DNA of 8,949 nucleotides, from contig JAAZKL010000197.1 of NCBI GenBank assembly GCA_012799845.1, positions 1 to 8,949 on the forward strand. Direction: 5' to 3'. Source of the DNA: Clostridiaceae bacterium. Lineage in GTDB: Bacteria; Bacillota; Clostridia; Acetivibrionales; DTU013. The translations under genes were made by a program, and so were the position numbers. Under the pieces are notes generated by a model. It searched no databases, was not told where the DNA came from, and worked only from the letters and a program-made list of their open reading frames with translations. Positions 6,110 through 8,949 of this stretch are shown here, piece by piece (within the stretch, counting starts at the first letter, position 1; the number at the start of each line of letters is the position of its first letter).

Positions 6110-7489
6110 ATGCTGAAGGAGTATCGTTCCATAGCCGAGGTCGCCGGCCCGCTTATGCTGGTACAGAATGTGGAGGGCGTCACATATAACGAGCTCGGCG
6201 AGATAGAACTGAGCAATGGCGAGATCCGCAGATGCAAGGTCCTTGAAGTCGACGGGTCCAATGCGCTGGTGCAGTTGTTTGAAAGTTCTGTAGGCATAAA
6301 TCTTTCTTCGAGCAAAGTGCGCTTCCTGGGGCGCGGCATGGAACTGCCGGTTTCGATGGATATGCCGGGGCGTGTGTTCGACGGTCTGGGCAGGCCGATA
6401 GACGGCGGCCCGGAAATCATCGCGGACGCAAGGGTCGATATCAACGGAATACCGATGAATCCGGCAGCCCGCGATTATCCCTCGGAGTTCATACAGACAG
6501 GGGTCTCTGCCATAGACGGGCTCAATACCCTGGTCCGCGGGCAGAAACTGCCCATATTCTCAGGCTCCGGCCTGCCGCATTCGCAGCTTGCGGCACAGAT
6601 AGCCCGCCAGGCAAAGGTCCTTGGAGGCGAGAGCAAGTTCGCGGTCGTATTCGGAGCAATAGGGATCACGTTCGAAGAAGCTGATTTCTTTATAAGCGAT
6701 TTCAAGAGGACAGGAGCCATCGACAGGACGGTCCTGTTCATGAACCTTGCCAACGACCCGGCCATCGAGCGTATTTCGACGCCCCGTATGGCATTGTCGG
6801 CGGCGGAATACCTGGCATTTGAGAAGGGCATGCATGTGCTCGTCATACTCACTGATATAACCAACTATGCTGAAGCGCTGCGTGAAGTTTCGGCAGCCCG
6901 CAAGGAGGTACCAGGACGCCGCGGATATCCGGGTTACCTGTATACGGACCTGGCAACACTTTATGAGCGCGCAGGCCGCAAAAAAGGCTTTGAGGGCAGT
7001 ATCACGCTGATACCGATACTCTCGATGCCTGAGGATGACAAGACCCATCCCATACCCGACCTGACGGGATACATCACGGAGGGGCAGATAATACTCAGCC
7101 GTGAACTGCACAAAAAGGGCGTCACGCCGCCTATCGACGTTCTCCCGTCGCTGTCCCGTCTGAAAGACAAGGGAATAGGCACAGGCAAGACCAGGGAAGA
7201 CCACGCAAACACCATGAACCAGCTTTTCGCAGCCTACGCCAGGGGCAAGGAGGCAAAGGAACTCGCAGTCATTCTTGGAGACGCGGCGCTTACCGATGTC
7301 GACAAGCTCTACGCCAGGTTTGCGGATGCTTTCGAAGCGGAATACGTATCCCAGGGATATGAAACCGACAGAACGATCACTGAGACTCTCGACCTCGGAT
7401 GGAAGCTGCTTTCGATACTGCCTGTCGGCGAACTGAAGCGTATCAAGCAGGAATACATCGATAAATACCTGCCGGGGAAAAAGGGCTAA
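6110..7489 (+). CDS. ntpB: V-type ATP synthase non-catalytic subunit B
   Basis: A 459-residue protein of normal family length. The N-terminal barrel starts YRSIAEVAGPLMLV (5-18). The P-loop region is degenerate, SGSGLPHSQ (151-159), with no Walker lysine, as expected of B subunits. Other landmarks are NDPAIERISTPRMALSAAEY (215-234), LTDITNYAEALREVSAARKE (247-266), GRRGYPGYLYTDLATLYERAGR (269-290) and PPIDVLPSLSRL (340-351), which fits the ATPase alpha/beta signature. Arg350 occupies the arginine-finger position known for E. hirae NtpB Arg350, contacting nucleotide in the neighbouring A subunit. Role: the non-catalytic partner in the A3B3 head. The start is set by AAGGAGGG at 6093-6100. An unusual 170-bp purine-rich spacer follows before subunit D. 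Confidence 0.98.
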   Translation: MLKEYRSIAEVAGPLMLVQNVEGVTYNELGEIELSNGEIRRCKVLEVDGSNALVQLFESSVGINLSSSKVRFLGRGMELPVSMDMPGRVFDGLGRPIDGGPEIIADARVDINGIPMNPAARDYPSEFIQTGVSAIDGLNTLVRGQKLPIFSGSGLPHSQLAAQIARQAKVLGGESKFAVVFGAIGITFEEADFFISDFKRTGAIDRTVLFMNLANDPAIERISTPRMALSAAEYLAFEKGMHVLVILTDITNYAEALREVSAARKEVPGRRGYPGYLYTDLATLYERAGRKKGFEGSITLIPILSMPEDDKTHPIPDLTGYITEGQIILSRELHKKGVTPPIDVLPSLSRLKDKGIGTGKTREDHANTMNQLFAAYARGKEAKELAVILGDAALTDVDKLYARFADAFEAEYVSQGYETDRTITETLDLGWKLLSILPVGELKRIKQEYIDKYLPGKKG

Positions 7490-7659
7490 GGGAGCAACAG
7501 TCAGTAAGAACCAGGCTGTAAAGACAGCAACAGCCAGGAAGGATCAGGAGAATAAGGACAGCGGCAGCCAGTAAGATTCAAGGGAGCAAAGGCAGTAAAG
7601 GCAGATAAAAGGCTTGAGGGAGCAATAACCAATAGAATGTGTCAGGAGAGTAATAGCCG
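7490..7659 (+). repeat. B-D spacer made of two diverged ~95-bp tandem copies
   Basis: This purine-rich spacer has no credible gene. Short blocks recur in the same order at offsets of 91-98 bp: GGGAGCAA (7490, 7582), CAGTAA (7502, 7593), AGGCT (7513, 7610), AGCAA (7526, 7621), CCA (7534, 7629) and TCAGGAGA (7544, 7642). This suggests an old tandem duplication. GGGAGCAA occurs a third time at 7618. The last TCAGGAGA holds the ribosome binding site of subunit D (AGGAG 7644-7648, 11 nt before ATG); the first copy is a decoy-like relic with no start codon after it. No promoter or terminator was recognised. Confidence 0.6.
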
Positions 7660-8349
7660 ATGGCAAGAATGAACGTCAATCCGACCCGAATGGTGCTGAC
7701 CGGGTTGAAAAAAAGGCTGAAAACTGCAAGGAGAGGTCATAAGCTGCTCAAAGACAAGCGTGATGAGCTTATGAAAAAATTCCTCGAAATAGTCAGGGAG
7801 AACAAGACTCTCAGGGAGGAAGCTGAGGAGAAGCTCCAGAAGGTCCATTCGCGGTTTGTCATGGCCAGGGCCGAGATGAATACGGAAGTACTGGAAGAGG
7901 CGCTCATGTTCCCGAAGCAGAAGGTGGAACTGAAAGCATCGACCAGGAACATAATGAGCGTCGATGTCCCTGTATTGGAGTTCCATACCGAGTCTGACGA
8001 CGAATCGGATATATATCCCTATGGTTTTGCTGATACTTCAGGCGAGCTTGACGCGGCGATAGCGACGCTTTCCGAACTGACACCCACGCTTTTGAAGCTG
8101 GCTGAGCTTGAGAAATCGGCGCAGTTGCTGGCGGATGAGATAGAAAAGACAAGGCGCAGAGTCAACGCATTGGAGCATGTCCTTATACCGAACCTCGAGG
8201 AAACCATCAGGTATATCGTCATGAAGCTGGACGAGAATGAGAGAGGCAACCTGACGAGGCTCATGAAAGTCAAGGACATGATGCTGGAGCAGGCCCACCG
8301 TTACAAGGAAAGATACGCGGCAAAACAGGGAACCGATGCATCGCCCTGA
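7660..8349 (+). CDS. ntpD: V-type ATP synthase subunit D (central rotor shaft)
   Basis: A 229-residue protein, within or slightly above the family's usual 200-230. The N-terminal helix has NPTRMVLTGLKKRL (7-20) and GHKLLKDKRDEL (26-37). The C-terminal helix has RRRVNALEHVLIPNLEETI (165-183), YIVMKLDENERGNLTRLMKVK (185-205 region; key residues LDENER at 190-195) and a short charged tail. These two long helices form the antiparallel coiled coil that acts as the shaft inside A3B3; residues ~75-130 form the intervening segment. It binds subunit F and sits on subunit C. The start is ATG 7660 with AGGAG at 7644-7648. It is the last gene of the operon, with the terminator 50 bp after its stop. Confidence 0.97.
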   Translation: MARMNVNPTRMVLTGLKKRLKTARRGHKLLKDKRDELMKKFLEIVRENKTLREEAEEKLQKVHSRFVMARAEMNTEVLEEALMFPKQKVELKASTRNIMSVDVPVLEFHTESDDESDIYPYGFADTSGELDAAIATLSELTPTLLKLAELEKSAQLLADEIEKTRRRVNALEHVLIPNLEETIRYIVMKLDENERGNLTRLMKVKDMMLEQAHRYKERYAAKQGTDASP

Positions 8350-8398
8350 TCACTGGTGTAATTGGGCAAGCGCTGAACCGGGAAGTCTGCATCTGATG

Positions 8399-8437
8399 AA
8401 AAGCCTTCTGCTGTGCAGGCGGAGGGCTTTTATTTAT
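8399..8437 (+). terminator. Rho-independent terminator of the ATPase operon
   Basis: AAAAGCCTTCTGC (8399-8411) pairs with 8419-8431 as a 13-bp stem with two G-T wobbles and a 7-nt loop (8412-8418). A T-rich tract (TTTTATTTATT) overlaps and follows the 3' arm. It lies 50 bp after the stop of subunit D. The A-run on the left arm gives a shorter T-tract for the opposite strand, so it may be bidirectional. Confidence 0.9.
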
Positions 8438-8439
8438 TG

Positions 8440-8527
8440 TGTGTCAGCCCGGATGCCCCCATAATTCCAGCACGGATGACCGGACTATTAAGCCCGATGA
8501 ATAATATTGTATCGGTCTGGATGACCG
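8440..8527. other. Gene-free spacer with weak GGATG periodicity
   Basis: I see no gene here. GGATG recurs at 8451, 8474 and 8519, with CGATG at 8494; intervals are about 20-25 bp, and GGATGACCG is exact at 8474-8482 and 8519-8527. This may be an eroded repeat leading into the array at 8528, but the evidence is weak. Confidence 0.3.
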
Positions 8528-8694
8528 CATTGTTTCAGTGGTTGCTTGATAAGGAGCGTGCCCCGGGCACATTGTTTCAGTGATTGCTTGATAAGGAGCG
8601 CCCCGGGCACGTTATTTCAGTGGTTGCCTGATACAGGAGCGCGCCCCGGGCACATTGCTTCAGTGGTCGCTTGATACATGAGCGCGCCTCGGGC
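8528..8694. repeat. Four-copy ~42-bp tandem repeat (GC-rich minisatellite)
   Basis: Copies lie at 8528-8569 (42 bp), 8570-8609 (40 bp), 8610-8652 (43 bp) and 8653-8694 (42 bp). Copies 1 and 2 differ by one substitution and a 2-bp deletion; copies 3 and 4 are more diverged and share GATACA and GAGCGCGCC variants. Each unit starts with a TTTCAGTGG-like block, has TTGATA in the middle, and ends in a CCCCGGGCA or similar GC-rich dyad. Unit lengths of 40-43 break any reading frame and I see no supported ORF. There are no spacers between copies, so it is not a CRISPR array. Confidence 0.9.
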
Positions 8695-8698
8695 GAAT

Positions 8699-8715
8699 TA
8701 TTTCCCTGGGAAATA
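8699..8715. repeat. Perfect 17-bp dyad, TATTTCCC-T-GGGAAATA
   Basis: Two 8-bp arms are perfectly complementary around a single central T. The dyad lies between the tandem repeats and the terminal-inverted-repeat element, 7 bp outside the latter. It could be a protein-binding operator or part of an older mobile-element end. No adjacent gene makes a role clear. Confidence 0.6.
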
Positions 8716-8722
8716 GGGACTT

Positions 8723-8880
8723 GGGTGTACAAAAATTGGATTGTTGCAATAGGATTTACTTCACTTTCGGACTTTTGGATTACATAATACATCGTAAATG
8801 GAGCTTATGTTAAGCTTTGGCCTGGCATTCTCTGCTTGTTTGCTGAAAAAAACACACAACAATCCAAAATTTGTACACCC
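8723..8880. mobile_element. 158-bp element with 24-bp terminal inverted repeats (MITE-like or relic IS)
   Basis: GGGTGTACAAAA... at 8723-8746 is an inverted copy of 8857-8880 (...TTTGTACACCC) with 22 of 24 positions matching. The repeats face inward and enclose 110 AT-rich bases with no recognisable protein. Composition differs from the GC-richer operon and tandem repeats to the left. A 6-bp-stem hairpin (AGCTTA 8802-8807, TAAGCT 8811-8816, loop TGT) lies near the exact centre. Flanks share only TT on both sides, so a clear target-site duplication is not seen. The size and symmetry fit a MITE mobilised in trans or an internally deleted insertion sequence; the family is not recognised. Confidence 0.65.
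8802..8816. repeat. Central hairpin inside the inverted-repeat element
   Basis: AGCTTA and TAAGCT form a perfect 6-bp stem around TGT. It is within about 10 bp of the midpoint of the 8723-8880 element. Chance cannot be excluded. Confidence 0.4.
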
Positions 8881-8949
8881 TTCTATAAACCACTTACATT
8901 ACTTCCGAACAACTGGTTTCACGCAAATCAGGACGTGACCATTCACACA
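8881..8949. other. Right edge of window, nothing recognised
   Basis: These 69 bp between the inverted-repeat element and the window end show no gene start, repeat or terminator that I can support. Confidence 0.5.

Noticed and set aside
8528..8694. CRISPR array
   Set aside because: Units of 40-43 bp abut directly with no unique spacers, and there are no cas genes nearby.
8577..8792. 71-codon minus-strand frame across the tandem repeats and left inverted repeat
   Set aside because: It crosses unrelated repeat units of lengths not divisible by three and shows no transposase or other motif.

Overview
The window holds most of one operon, transcribed left to right, encoding a bacterial V/A-type (vacuolar/archaeal-type) rotary ATPase. 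The order is subunits I (5' end cut by the window edge), K, E, C, F, A, B and D. This is the I-K-E-C-F-A-B-D order known from Enterococcus ntp operons and many Clostridia. Moderate GC content, frequent ATA (Ile) and AGG (Arg) codons, and strong purine-rich Shine-Dalgarno sites suggest an anaerobic Firmicute of clostridial type. I cannot name a genus.

Layout: 2-1495 subunit I (membrane stator), 1560-2009 subunit K (rotor-ring proteolipid), 2107-2760 subunit E (peripheral stalk), 2816-3823 subunit C (rotor-stalk/ring adaptor), 3816-4133 subunit F (central stalk, overlapping C by 8 bp), 4338-6107 subunit A (catalytic, TTG start), 6110-7489 subunit B (non-catalytic), 7660-8349 subunit D (central shaft). 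A rho-independent terminator at 8399-8437 closes the operon. A+B form the ATPase head, D+F the central shaft, C joins the shaft to the K ring, I is the membrane stator, and E is part of the peripheral stalk. The usual coiled-coil partner of E (G/H, called NtpF in Enterococcus) is not here and would be expected just upstream of I. K carries every residue that binds sodium in Enterococcus hirae NtpK, so the enzyme is predicted to be Na+-coupled.

The proteins look ordinary; the unusual material is between them. The F-A spacer holds two extra tandem copies of the last codons of the F gene, stop codon included. The B-D spacer looks like two diverged copies of one ~95-bp segment. Possible hairpins flank the K gene on both sides. 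After the terminator, 8440-8949 has no gene. It holds a four-copy ~42-bp GC-rich tandem repeat (8528-8694), a perfect 17-bp dyad (8699-8715), and a 158-bp AT-rich element with 24-bp terminal inverted repeats (8723-8880) that looks like a MITE or a relic insertion sequence. I found no CRISPR array, tRNA or rRNA, and no clearly new protein system.
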